Shown here in pieces: positions 41,592 to 51,694 of a stretch of DNA of 64,000 nucleotides. Every line of letters starts with the position of its first letter. Positions within the stretch are counted from its first letter, which is position 1. The DNA comes from Podarcis raffonei (Eukaryota; Chordata; Lepidosauria; Squamata; Lacertidae). The translations under genes and the position numbers were made by a program. The notes under the pieces were generated by a model. The model worked only from the letters and a program-made list of their open reading frames with translations, did not search any database and had not been told where the DNA came from. The DNA lies in assembly GCF_027172205.1 (NCBI RefSeq), contig NC_070618.1:6578001-6642000 (forward strand). The letters run 5' to 3'.

Positions 41592-42272
41592 TAAAGGCAA
41601 GGAAAAGTTTCTTACTGTCCTTTTTAATTTCAGTCTTTACAGAGAGAGGGCATAGAACCCAGCCTCTTGGGTAATGGTGTTGTCCCAAGTGTATCTCCAC
41701 TCCCATCTCTCCCACTTCCTCATTTGTCATTCTCATCGTCTACTCCACAGCTTCTGCTATGTGTCCTCTGTCTCTGAGTTCTTTGCTCTCCTACTTTTAA
41801 GGCTCGCTGGGTTCTGGGAGATGGAGGGTCTGGAATGCTTTCTAATCACAATGTGTCCGATGGGGGTTGTTCTGGCTCTCCCATGATTTCCCAGCTTTCC
41901 CCCTCATCTGCCTCTGAACTGCTACCTCCCTCAAACCCCTGTTGTAAATCTATACAGTGGTACCTTGGGTTAAGAACTTAATTTGTTCTGGAGGTCCGTT
42001 CTTAACCTGAAACTGTTCTTAACCTGAGGTACCACTTTAGCTAATGGGGCCTCCTGATGCCGCCACGTGATTTCTGTTCTCATCCTGAAGTAAAGTTCTT
42101 AACCTGAGGTACTATTTCTAGGTTAGCGGAGTCTGTTACCTGAAGCATCTGTAACTGAAGTATCTGTAACCCAAGGTACCACTGTACTGTTTTCCTCTTC
42201 CTCCTCTCTGGAAGGGTCAGGATGGCGAGGCGGTCTCCACAACTCCTCCCTGGCCCAGTCCCTGAAAGACTG
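41592..42272 (-). mobile_element. LTR fragment split by a MITE
   Basis: Shares GAGTTCTTTGCTCTCCTACT, GAGGGTCTGGAATGCTTTCT, CCCCTCATCTGCCTCTGA and GGCGAGGCGGTCTCCAC with the minus-strand LTR at 17309-18370, in the same order. A family-2 MITE (41955-42184) lies in the middle. Broken fossil. Confidence 0.65.
41955..42184. mobile_element. TA-flanked MITE, family 2, full-size
   Basis: CAGTGGTACCTTGGGTTAAG and TGTAACCCAAGGTACCACTG with TA (41953-41954, 42185-42186). 230 bp; the centre TAATGGGGCCTCCTGATGCC and TTCTGTTCTCATCCTGAAG is shared with the 58.9- and 60.0-kb copies. It sits inside an LTR. Confidence 0.93.
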
Positions 42273-42895
42273 TGTGCTTCACACACTTAAGTTTCCCCAC
42301 ATGAGTGCATATCTGCAAGCACTTGGACCAAAACTTCTCTCACTGATAAAGTATTATGTAAACTGGCACTAACTGAACCCCTTGAATATGTTTGCACTAT
42401 AGAACTTACCTCGCAAAAGTACAAAGAGCAGCAAACAGCGTCCAAGCAACTAAATTCTCCTTACACAGGGAAAGGGGTGATTTATCTGACCTTTGCTTCA
42501 AGCTCCTGATCTTTTTGTGGAGTCTGTGAAATGAAGAAGTGACCTTGGCTGCTGTTCTGCTGAAGAAAAGATCTTGTATTGAGTGACAGCTTCATTAAAC
42601 GAGTTAAAGGAGCAGGAGGAGAGGTGAAGAGAACGCAATGGCTGAAGCGGAGACTCTCTTTTTCTGCACAGTTTGCTGCCCATAGGCAATGATGAAATTG
42701 CCCCTTCCTTCCATCAACAGCTCCTTTTTTATGGCCCAAACATATCTATGATGGCATCTCATATCTATGATGGCATCTGACAATCAGACCGAGTCAGCCT
42801 CCGCCATTCCAATTTCCTTGCAAGATTTGCTCTATAACTTAGTGGACAGAAAGCTGGGATAGATATTTCCAATCTGTGTATGACAACAAATAATA
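42273..42895. other. Non-coding stretch
   Basis: No repeat or exon recognised; TATCTATGATGGCATCT is repeated once near 42745-42780. Confidence 0.4.
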
Positions 42896-42900
42896 GTCCT

Positions 42901-43226
42901 TGTTATGTACTGAGTTGAATAGGATCCAAAATGCAGCAGTCTGATTGGTCCTAGAACAATAGGGTCCAGAATGCAGCAGTCTGATTGGTCCTAGAACAAT
43001 GCAGCAGTATGACTGGTCTGCAGGAGCCACCCAATCCAGCTCCAGATGGAAGTGAATCCACAACCTGATTGGCCTACAGGAGACTTCCGGAATTAGCCAA
43101 TCACGTGCAGCCCATTGTGTAAATAATGTATATAAAGCAGATACTTTGAGGGGACTTTCATTCCTCTTCACCACTATGAGTTGAACAAAGAGCATGAGAT
43201 CCACTCTCGACTCTGAGTATATTTCA
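42901..43226 (+). mobile_element. Solo LTR with duplicated CCAAT region
   Basis: Starts TGTTATGTACTGAGTTG, ends GAGTATATTTCA; exact 5-bp duplications GTCCT (42896-42900, 43227-43231). The U3 part holds two near-identical units TGCAGCAGTCTGATTGGTCC (42931 and 42972) plus further GATTGG boxes, and GTATATAAAGCAG near 43130 is the TATA box. Related to the LTR at 26677-26923. Fossil, LTR only. Confidence 0.9.
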
Positions 43227-43316
43227 GTCCTTGTATTTTTAAAAAAGTTATAATAAAACATGAAATTGAGGCAAAGGTCCAAGAAACTGTGGCTATGTTT
43301 GAATAAGACCCTAAAC

Positions 43317-43879
43317 CTTTTTTCAACCTTTTTGAGTCCACGGCTCCCTTGACCAACTACATTTTTTCTGTGGCACCCCTGTGGGGCTCAGAAGCCCATT
43401 TATGTCACCTCTTGCCTGCAGAGCTGGCGGCCCCCCACCCTTTTTCGAACACCCTCCCTTGTGGAGTGTTCCCTCAGCCTCCTCTTTTCTCCTTCTGGTC
43501 CTGCCCCACCCCCCACCCCAAAGAGAGGTGCCTCCTCACACTGCCCCACAGGCGCCTGGGACTTGTCTGCCCATTCCCAACAGCAAGGGCTGGCAGACTC
43601 GCTGGCTGGGCTCCCTCGCCCACTTGCTTGCTTATTCTGATGCTGCCTCAGCTCCTGGCAACCAGCACCCCCTGGCCAGCGCCCGAGGCATCATTCACCT
43701 GCGTAGCTTGTAGCCAGGGCTGCTGCAATAAATAGCTGTGTGAGCCTTAGGGAGGCAGAGACATGAGAGGGCATCAGAGGAGGGAGGGAAGAGGGACAGA
43801 GGCCAGGGTTGTCTGTGGCACCCCTGACCATCATTCAAGGCACCCCAGGATGCCACAGCACACTGGGTGAAAACCACTG
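43317..43879. mobile_element. hAT-type nonautonomous element
   Basis: Exact 8-bp duplications CCCTAAAC (43309-43316, 43880-43887). The left end TTTTTTCAACCTTTTTGAGT and the right end GGGTGAAAACCACTG are degenerate inverted repeats; GGCACCCCTG-type text occurs near both ends. The C-rich interior gives proline-rich chance frames. Confidence 0.85.
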
Positions 43880-44130
43880 CCCTAAACCATGATTTGGTGT
43901 GATGTGAATGAGCTGGAACAAGTCCAAATGAGTGTCTCCTTCTCCTGCGCAGCTGGGACCAATGTCTACTTTTATTATCAATTAATATTGACATCACTGT
44001 GAGTAAACCAAGAATTGTGTTTTTTATTTTATTTTATCATCATCATCAGTGCTTTTTTTCTGGGGGTATGCAGGGGTACGCATACCTCTAAACAGTTTGT
44101 GAATCTTTGTACTTCTGTCCATTTACTGTA

Positions 44131-44748
44131 CAGTAGACCCTCGGGTTACTGGGACGCGGGTGGCGCTGTGGGTTAAAACACAGAGCCTAGGACTTGCTGA
44201 TCAGAAGGTCAGCGGTTCAAATCCCCGCGATGGGGTGAGCTCCCATTGCTTGGTCCCTGCTCCTCCCAACTCAGCAGTTCAAAAGCACATCAAAGTGCAA
44301 GTAGGTAAATAGGTACTGCTCCGGCGGGAAGGTAAACGGCGTTTCCATGCACTGCTCTGGTTCGCCAGAAGCGGCTTAGTCATGCTGGCCACATGACCCG
44401 GAAGCTGTACGCCGGCTCCCTTGGCCAATAAAGCGAGATAAGCACCGCAACCCCAGAGTCGGCCACGACTGGACCTAACGGTCAGGGGTCCCTTTACCTT
44501 TACCTTTAGACCCTTGGGTTATGTTACTCTCGAGTAACATAAACTTCCGGTTGCGAAAGCGGCAAACCCGGAAGTATTTTTCCAGCTTTCACTGCTTGCG
44601 CATGCGCAGAAGAGCTCTGCGCGCCATGCACATGCACAGAAGCGTTCTATTGCACTGCGCACGCAGAAGTGGCACCTCTGAATATGGATTTTTCAGGATG
44701 CAAACAGACCCCTGGAACGAAATAAATTCGTATCCAGAGGGTCCACTG
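44131..44748. mobile_element. Tigger-like MITE with NRF1 motif, split by a SINE
   Basis: CAGTAGACCCTCGGGTTA at the left and CCAGAGGGTCCACTG at the right, flanked by TA (44129-44130, 44749-44750). A Sauria SINE lies at 44149-44507. The rest has AACTTCCGGTTGCGAAAGCG and TGCGCATGCGCA at 44597-44608. Confidence 0.88.
44149..44507 (+). mobile_element. Sauria-type SINE, subfamily B
   Basis: 14-bp duplications AGACCCTCGGGTTA (44135-44148) and AGACCCTTGGGTTA (44508-44521) differ at one base. Complete, with a GAGTCGGCCACGACTGGACC tail and CTTTACC repeats. It entered a Tigger-like MITE. Confidence 0.95.
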
Positions 44749-44750
44749 TA

Positions 44751-45230
44751 TTTACTTTTTCCAATCTGAACTATGGTGATTTTCTTGAGTCAATAAAACA
44801 TTTTTTTAGAAAAAAGCAATGGTTATTATTATTATTTCCCACTCTTCACCCTAAGGCCTCAGGGCAGGTTACAACAATTAAAATGCAATAATAATTTTAA
44901 AGCACATTACACAAGATTAAAAACAGGGTTGTAGGAAAATCAGGTAATAAGCATCAGACAAAAACATCCCTGACTCCCCCTCTCTCCAGTGTGTACTGCA
45001 ATGTAAAGATGCATCTTGAAATGCGAAGGCAGAGCGTTTCAAGCTGCTAGTACATACAGAGCCATAGACTAGTCAACCAGACAGACTTGTGCTTAAGGTC
45101 AAATATATTGCAACAGATGCCTGTCCTCTACCACATTGTTCAGGAGCTCTATCACATAAACAAAGTCTCCCAGAATCACCTGCTCCCCGGAAAATTCCCC
45201 ACTTTTCATTGGTTGGTGTTTTTTTTAATG
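44751..45230. other. Non-coding with a minus-strand LINE tail
   Basis: At about 44824-44960 TTATTATTATTATTTCCCAC and TAAGGCCTCAGGGCAGGTTA are the complement of a reptile LINE 3' tail. Otherwise nothing recognised. Confidence 0.4.
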
Positions 45231-45235
45231 GTTTC

Positions 45236-45692
45236 TAACCCAGTAGTGATGTATGGAAGTGAGAGCTGGACCATAAAGAAGGCTGATCGGCAAAGAATTG
45301 ATGCTTTTGAATTATGGTGCTGGAGGAGACTCTTGAGAGTCCCATGGACTGCAAGAAGATCAAACCTCTCCATTCTGAAGGAAATCAGCCCTGAGTGCTC
45401 ACTGGAAGGACAGACCCTGAAGCTGAGGCTCCAGGACTTTGGCCACCTCGTGAGAAGAGAAGACTCCCTGGAAAAGACCCTGGTGCTGGGAAAGATGGAG
45501 GGCACAAGGAGAAGGGGACGACAGAGGATGAGATGGTTGGACAGTGTTCTTGAAGCTACCAGCATGAGTTTGACCAAACTGCGGGAGGCAGTGGAAGACA
45601 GGAGTGCCTGGCGTGCTCTGGTCCAGGGGGTCACGAAGAGTTGGACACGACTAAACGACTAACGACTAAACAACAACAACAACCATTTTGGG
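45236..45692 (+). mobile_element. Bov-B LINE 3' end
   Basis: The frame through 45662 encodes VVMYGSESWTIKKADRQRID, CWRRLLRVPWTARRSN and VTKSWTRLND without a stop. It ends GAGTTGGACACGACTAAACG and repeated CGACTAA/CAACAA. It is the longest uninterrupted Bov-B segment along with 32.7 kb. Confidence 0.95.
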
Positions 45693-45999
45693 ATAAAACT
45701 CAAGACTAATCTTGAAGAACAAATCCCGTACCATCTGACAAAACAACACTTCGAATTTACATGCCATTCGGGATTCAGTGTGACTAAAATACATTGGATA
45801 TTTGGTTTTTACATGGGGGTGGGAGCCAACGTTTGAGCACTAACATTCTTCCAATTGCATGCTTTTAGATACTGCATGTCTTAACCAAACTTTTAGAGCA
45901 TGCTATTATGCATATTTTGATGAATAAAACATAATCCTAGCCAGAAAGAATTGGAGTCTGAGTGCCAAAATCCAGGGGAGCAGCCTCCCGCCGATGTAG

Positions 46000-46571
46000 C
46001 TTCAACCTTTTTCAAATTCCTCTCTCAAGTAATGGGGCCTGGCAGTTTGGCGCTCTGCCAGAGATGTCTGAGGCGGGAGAAGAGTAGTGCCTCTGGCATG
46101 GTCTGATAGGCTGGTCGCCGCTAATTGGAGAACCTGGGTTTTCCTTAATATGGGAGGTAATTCTCTAGCTTGCAGTAGCTCTTCTTCTTCTTTGGCGGTC
46201 TTAACAGTGAGTCTGCAAGTGATTGTGGAGGCCAATTCTGGATCCACATGTCCTTCCACAGTGGGGACATCATAGGTTTCCGGGTGGGAGTTGATCATGC
46301 TGAAGGTTTGGCAAATGTGCCTTCCTCTAAGCACGTTCTTCCTTTTTGTCCTGAGTTTGAGCATCTTCAAAGTCCATGACACATTTGGTAAAGGCTGTTC
46401 TCCAACTGGAGCGCTCGCAAGCCTGTGTTTCCCATTTGTCGGTGTTTATACCACATTTTTTAAGATTTGCCTTGAGTCTTTAAACCTCTTTTGTTGACCA
46501 CCAGCATTATGCTTTCTGTTTTTAAGTTTGGAATAGAGTAGGTGCTTTGGGAGACGATAATCAGGCATTTG
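46000..46571 (-). mobile_element. LINE ORF2 C-terminus with C2H2 finger (part 1)
   Basis: On the minus strand the frame near 46446-46600 reads MPDYRLPKHLLYSKLKNRK then AGGQQKRFKD, the 'xRMPDDRLPKQLLYxEL' signature of a non-LTR retrotransposon C-terminus. Downstream near 46220-46270 (other frame) CPHCGRTCGSRIGLHNHLQ forms a C-x2-C-x12-H-x3-H finger. Frameshifts separate the parts. The element continues past a hAT insertion at 47272. Clade not certain (RTE-like suggested). Confidence 0.7.
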
Positions 46572-47271
46572 CAGTGCCAGATTTATGTATTGGCTAAGTA
46601 GGCTGAAGCCTAGGGCCTCTAAATCTAGGGGGGCCTCATCAGCCTGCCCGCTCCCCAGTGCCACAGTCTCCCCTCTCCCAAAATTGCAAACCCAAGACTT
46701 CATGCAAGGGCAAGGCAGCTCAAGCCCAGCAACTATGAGAATCAGGGCTAGCCAGTGGGGCCCAATTTGAAACAGTGGGGCACAACTTTATTTTATTTTA
46801 TTTTATTTGTAGGGCCCCAGTTCACAGCCAAAGTCTGCAAAATCTTATAGATATAAATAAAATCCATCTAGATTGCCCTGGTGCAATCCTTCTAGTTGGT
46901 TAATTGGTTCGGCAACTTTCATGCACATGCCGTGTGATGCTAATTATTTCCCCCAAGAGTTAAATGGTAACTAATGAGAGTCAGCTACAGGAGAGCTATG
47001 AGATTCAGGTGAGAGTCAGATGCCTTGACGATCCCAGCAGGTATACAAGAGGACGACCCGGCCTGCCCAGGCCTCCAGTATTTAACAATAATATCTGACA
47101 TCCTTTAGAGGAGAAATTGTGAGTTGTAGAATTTTAAATACCCGTCATCATCCTTGGTTTCACTTAATTTTGTTTATAACACTCTTCCATTTTCTTCTAG
47201 TTGTGAGGGTGGGGGTGGGGGCCTCACAGTTGGAGTAGCCTAGGGCCTCTCTTCATCTAAATCCGGCCCTG
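46572..47271. mobile_element. hAT-type nonautonomous element
   Basis: CAGTGCCAGATTTATG at the left and ATCTAAATCCGGCCCTG at the right are inverted ends; flanks GGCATTTG (46564-46571) and GGCATCTG (47272-47279) match at seven of eight bases. 700 bp; GCCTAGGGCCTCTAAATCT near one end and CCTAGGGCCTCTCTTCATC near the other. It interrupts a LINE whose intact order is seen at 50.4 kb. Confidence 0.9.
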
Positions 47272-47305
47272 GGCATCTGAACAACATGACCAGTCCAACG
47301 AAGTT
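47272..47305 (-). mobile_element. Zinc-finger LINE (part 2)
   Basis: GAACAACATGACCAGTCCAA and CGAAGTT continue the LINE; the complement encodes FVGLVMLF-like text as in the uninterrupted copy at 50450-50480. Confidence 0.65.
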
Positions 47306-48017
47306 ATAGGCATTGAGGGACAGAGTTCTGGGAGTGAGGAGCCAGATGGTGATTTTTCATAGAGAAGACAATGGAGTGGGGCTTGGTCACATTGGGTGCA
47401 AGATACCGTCATTGCGGGCGGTTGGACCAGATGACCCTCACAGTCCCTTCCATCTTTACAATGTTACGAAAAAGGAGCAATGCAGAAGCGAGCTCCAGGT
47501 GGCTGGAATGGTAAACAGGAAGCTGATGTTATGGGACTGTACCGTGGGAACCAGGGACGGTCTATTCAGTGCACTGAGCACCGGATGTTAGCTCAGAGTG
47601 GCACATGACCCTGTACTGGAAGTACATGGGAGGAGTTATTCTCTCTCTGCAGTTGGGATGAGAGAGTACAGACATGATTTCTCTGTACTGCTGGAACGAC
47701 AGAAATAAAGACATGTAAATATATTTCTGTCTGTCTCTTTCCCCCCCCCGGCGATGGGAGGGGGAGGAATGGTGTGTTCTTCTTCACGTTGGGAAGAATC
47801 GCCGATAAAGACCTCGCCTTGATCTTGCCGGGAGAAAGCAGGCAGGGAGGTCAACAAGGATTCAAGCCGGGCACCTGGAGGGTGGCCAAATTCCTCTGAG
47901 CTTCGCTGGCTCTGCTGGCTTGAATCAACATACAATTCTATAATCTCTTTTTAACGATGATTTCTCATGGTTAAGCCTCTCTGAGAGCTCTTTTAAAATT
48001 GAAAGAAAAGTTTAAAA
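47306..48017. other. Non-coding with a CR1 tail scrap
   Basis: At 47412-47466 GGTTGGACCAGATGACCCTC and AGTCCCTTCCATCTTTACA is the CR1 3' terminal pattern. The remainder, including a C-run near 47740, is unrecognised. Confidence 0.5.
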
Positions 48018-48246
48018 AATTAAAAGTTTGGATTTGATATCCCGCTTTATCACTACCCAAAGGAGTTTCAAAGCGGCTAACATTCTCCTTTCCCTTCCTC
48101 CCCCACAACAAACACTCTGTGAGGTGAGTGGGGCTGAGAGACTTCAAAGAAGTGTGACTGGCCCAAGGTCACCCAGCAGCTGCATGTGGAGGAGTGTGGA
48201 AGCGAACCCGGTTCACCAGATTACAAGTCTACCGCTCTTAACCACT
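48018..48246 (-). mobile_element. tRNA-derived SINE, second family
   Basis: Minus strand: A-box-like AGTGGTTAAGAGCGG, B-box-like GGTTCGCTTCC, then GTGACCTTGGGCCAGTCACA and tail GGGATATCAAATCCAAAC. Closely matches 18418-18664. Confidence 0.88.
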
Positions 48247-49118
48247 GTTTCGTTAAATCTGGGTGGGAAGGGAATAGATGAGGGGAACCAATGCCGTGTG
48301 AGCAAAAAAAAAAGTCAGGATACTTTCTCCCTGCCTATGCAAATTTATCACCTGTGCATCTGATAGGATGCACAGGTTAAGGGGTGGGAGGGGGGAGATT
48401 TTAGCTGATAGACCAGAGACCATTTCTTTGGGCGCCTCTATTGCCTGTCTCTGAGAAATGGGTGTCTGACAGAAAACAATTATGGTCTCACATTTCCTTA
48501 AAAGTAGAAGGGCTGCATTTTGAGCACATTTCAAGCGGCAAAATACCTGCCTGGGTTATTGTCTTCATGAGGGGAAAATCTTGCTCCTACACCATTGCTG
48601 TGAGGATCATTCGGAAGCCGAGTTGAACATCAATCCGTGCCTAATGAGTTTTCAAGTTTCAGATCCTTTTTATTTCCATGATGAAAAGGCAAAGTGTTTT
48701 TCATGTCCATCTTATTGAACAGAGAAACGAGGCTCCTTGATCATTATCTGTGTTCCAGATAGAGGTGCCTTAACACAGAGGAGATGGAAAGGGGAAAGCA
48801 CTTTCGTTCATTATTTTTTTTTTTAAAAAAAGGCTGTTCCTCTTAGTTATATGCTTTCAGAAACCACTTCTCCAAGGACAAAGCTTTTAAGATGTAAGGC
48901 GTGTCCCTTTGCAAAGTCAATGTAATTGGGATAATTGCATCTTGCAATTGATGATAAAAGAGACTTCTGATGGGAACTGTCTGGGATCTACTGAGAACGC
49001 AGAGAGCAATGGGTCATTGCTCCCAAATACACACACCCATGCAAACATATGTAAACTTTGAATGCTAAGTGAAAAAGGCTTCAGAAGTAAACTCTGAAGA
49101 AAAATCTGTACCCAGTGC
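48247..49118. other. Repeat-poor stretch
   Basis: About 870 bp without recognisable repeats. Near 48885-48965 AAAGTCAATGTAATTGGGAT, AATTGCATCTTGCAATTGAT and GATAAAAG are clustered AT-rich binding-site-like words. Confidence 0.4.
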
Positions 49119-49123
49119 CTTGT

Positions 49124-49698
49124 TGTGCTGCTCCTGGGGGTCCTAGGTCAAGGGTATGGAGGCTGTCCGTCAGGGGTAAAACGAGGTCCAAAGCGAGGAG
49201 TCGGGTGAGGTCAGGAACTCTGGCAGGAGAGCAGGTCAGGGTGCCGGCAGGAACAGGTTACCAACGATGTTGCTCCCGCAACCTGGGATTGGGCGGGCTG
49301 GCCTTTACCTCCTCTGAGGCATAGGACGGCCCCGGTCCACAGGTGACTCACCTTTCCTGGCCTGGAGGCGAGCAATCCTCCTGCGAGAACTTAGTTCCCT
49401 CTGCCTCTCTGCCCTGAGCCTCTGCAGCTCAGGAGAGGCTGGAGGGTTACCGGACCCAGAGGCAACCTCAGCTTCCCCTGACAGTGCTGGGAGAGGAGCA
49501 CCTGCAGGCAATGGGTCCTCGATCACCTCCGGAGCCAGAGCGGATTCAGCTGGTGTCTGCTTCTGAGGATCTGGCACAGGTGAGGGCCCTTCAGGTTCAA
49601 GCCCCTGCCCCGGCTCAGCCGGCCCTGGAGGCAGGGACTCCTGTGCAGGCTGGGATTCCTCAGATTCAGCCTCTGAATCAGATTCCCAGGCCATCTCA
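49124..49698 (-). mobile_element. Solo LTR carrying an open frame
   Basis: On the minus strand it starts TGAGATGGCCTGGGAATC and ends GGAGCAGCACA; exact 5-bp duplications CTTGT (49119-49123, 49699-49703, plus-strand reading). The ATG five bases in opens 129 codons (49694 to 49305) starting MAWESDSEAESEESQPAQES, with a basic tail near SPELQRLRAERQRELSSRR. It is clearly homologous to the frame in 7279-7910 in order, start and end, with changed residues. It lies next to a zinc-finger LINE. Fossil; LTR only. Confidence 0.88.
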
Positions 49699-49744
49699 CT
49701 TGTGGGACATCATCCAGAGAAGAAAAGGCTAAGGAGTAAACTCA

Positions 49745-50515
49745 ATTCCCTAAGATGAAGTCCCTAAGATGGTTGGATGGTGGCTTGTATGTCTCCTTCC
49801 AGCAACTCCTGCAGCCAAGCTAGTGCCAAATGTATTGATCCACTTTCCTTTGAACCACATCTCTGGGACCTCCATACACACTGCCCAGGCTTGCACCCCG
49901 GAGTGATCACTACTAATGCAGCACCCAAAGGAGGTGCTGTGATTCTCCAGCGGTATGACTTCACCCCCAGAGGCACACTCCATTGTCTCTCAAGACAGTC
50001 AAGATGCCAACAACGCTATTGTGCTTCTTCTTTGGTGACACTCGTAGCTGAGTAAGATTGACTTCCATAAAAACGGTTTTAACAGTGAATCCGTAAGTGA
50101 CTGTGGAGGCCAATTCTGGACCCACACATCCTTCCACAGTGGGGACATTGGTTCCCGAGTGGGAGTTGATCACGGTGCCGATTTACCAAGCATGCCTTCC
50201 TCTTAGCGCATTTCTCCCTTGTGTTCTGAGTTTGAGCGTCTTCAAAGTCCATGACACCTTTAGTAAAGGCAGTTCTCCAACTGGAGCACTCACAGGCCAG
50301 TATTTCCCAGTTGTTGGTGTTTATACTACATTTATTTAGATTTGCCTTGAGACAGTCTTTAAACCTCTTTTGTTGACCACCAGCATTACGCTTTCCATTT
50401 AAAGTTTGGAATAGAGTAGTTGCTTTGGAAGACGATAATCAGGCATCAGAACAACATGACCAGTCCAACGAAGTTGATGTTGAAGAATCATTGCTTCAGC
50501 AGTCTCAAGTGAAGA
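49745..50515 (-). mobile_element. LINE ORF2 C-terminus, C2H2 finger and 3' UTR
   Basis: Minus strand: the complement of CAGGCATCAGAACAACATGA and CCAGTCCAACGAAGTTGATG gives the 'LRWxGHVVxM' region, followed by the 'RLPK' part. Near 50090-50150 QCPHCGRMCGSRIGLHSHL shows the zinc finger (C-x2-C-x12-H-x3-H). From 50010 to 49745 comes the 3' UTR also seen at 6.9 and 30.8 kb. This copy links coding end and UTR of one family. It is broken by frameshifts between parts. Confidence 0.72.
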
Positions 50516-51345
50516 GAGAACTGCCTTTTGTACATTTGATTGTTTGCTAATGGGCAGTTGAAGAGTTTAGATGGCTAGAATGTTTCCTTTAACATAGTTG
50601 GTGGCCAAGACCTATAACACTGTTAGGACCATTCTAAAGATAAAATAGTTTGAGAATTTTGCCAAGAGAGAGGGAAACCTGGTTTTGCAATGTCTGGAAG
50701 AAGGAACAGGGAGGGGGCCTCTTACTGGTTGATGTCTTGCTTTAGGGGAAGTGATGCAGCTTCTTCGACTAATGCCATCTGTCTGGGTGCTACCTTAGCT
50801 GCGCTCAGCTTGCAGATTTGTAAACAAACAGATGCCACCAAAATGTCATCAGTCTCCTTCTAAGCAAAAAGACCCTGTAGTGATTGCCCCAGAAATTTCC
50901 TTTTTCCTTAGGAAAGCGGAGAATCACTTGTACCTCGGGATATTTGTACGAATTATCCAAATGGCAGATGACCCACTTCTTCCAACCTCCTGCCAAAAAA
51001 AATGTGTTCTACCTAGCATGTGACAATACACCTAGACCTATGGTGAGTTGCCGGTAGGAGATTGCATCCTATCTTACACCCCTTCCTCTATTTCAAATAT
51101 CAGTGCCCTGGCTCTGCTGTTGGTTGGATGAAGGCAAAGGCGGTAGGTCTCATTTGAGTTCAGATTTTCATGGTGCTCCACCAAAGTCTGTGGTATCACA
51201 GGAAGTCCAAGGAGGAGGCTAATATAAGAATTATTTGTAAAAACCTATGTGGACATGGCAAAGATGACAGCAAAGAAGAGTTCAAGGGAATTGGAAAGAG
51301 TTCCATTTGATTTGGAAAAAGAAACTCCCTATTTGGACAATGTGG
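50516..51345. other. Non-coding stretch
   Basis: No repeat or exon recognised. Confidence 0.4.
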
Positions 51346-51348
51346 AAA

Positions 51349-51694
51349 TGTTGTTGTTTAGTCGTTTAGTCGTGTCCGACTCTTCATGACCTGACCCCAT
51401 GGACCAGACCAGAGTGCTCATTGGAAGGACAGATCCTGAAGCTGAGGCTCCAATACTTTGGCCACCTCATGAGAAGAGAAGACTCCCTGGAAAAGACCCT
51501 GATGTTGGGAAAGATGGAGGGCACAAGGAGAAGGGAAGGACAGAGGACGAGATGGTTGGACAGTGTTCTCGAAGCTACCAGCATGAGTTTGACCAAACTG
51601 TGGGAGGCAGTGGAAGATAGGAGTGCCTGGCGTGCTCTGGTCCAGGGGGTCACGAAGAGTCGGACACGACTAAACGACTAAACAACAACAACAA
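51349..51694 (+). mobile_element. Bov-B 3' end with inverted Bov-B terminus at its 5' side
   Basis: 51409-51694 is a normal plus-strand Bov-B end (ILKLRLQYFGHLMRREDSLE, VTKSRTRLND, then CGACTAAACAACAACA). Directly upstream, 51349-51408 is the complement of the same terminus (TTGTTGTTTAGTCGTTTAGT, CGTGTCCGACTCTTC). The ends therefore face each other in a foldback with only about 230 bp between the inverted copies. Confidence 0.92.

Noticed and set aside
43349-43735. Proline-rich plus frames
   Set aside because: They lie inside a hAT nonautonomous element bounded by exact 8-bp TSDs; compositional artefact.
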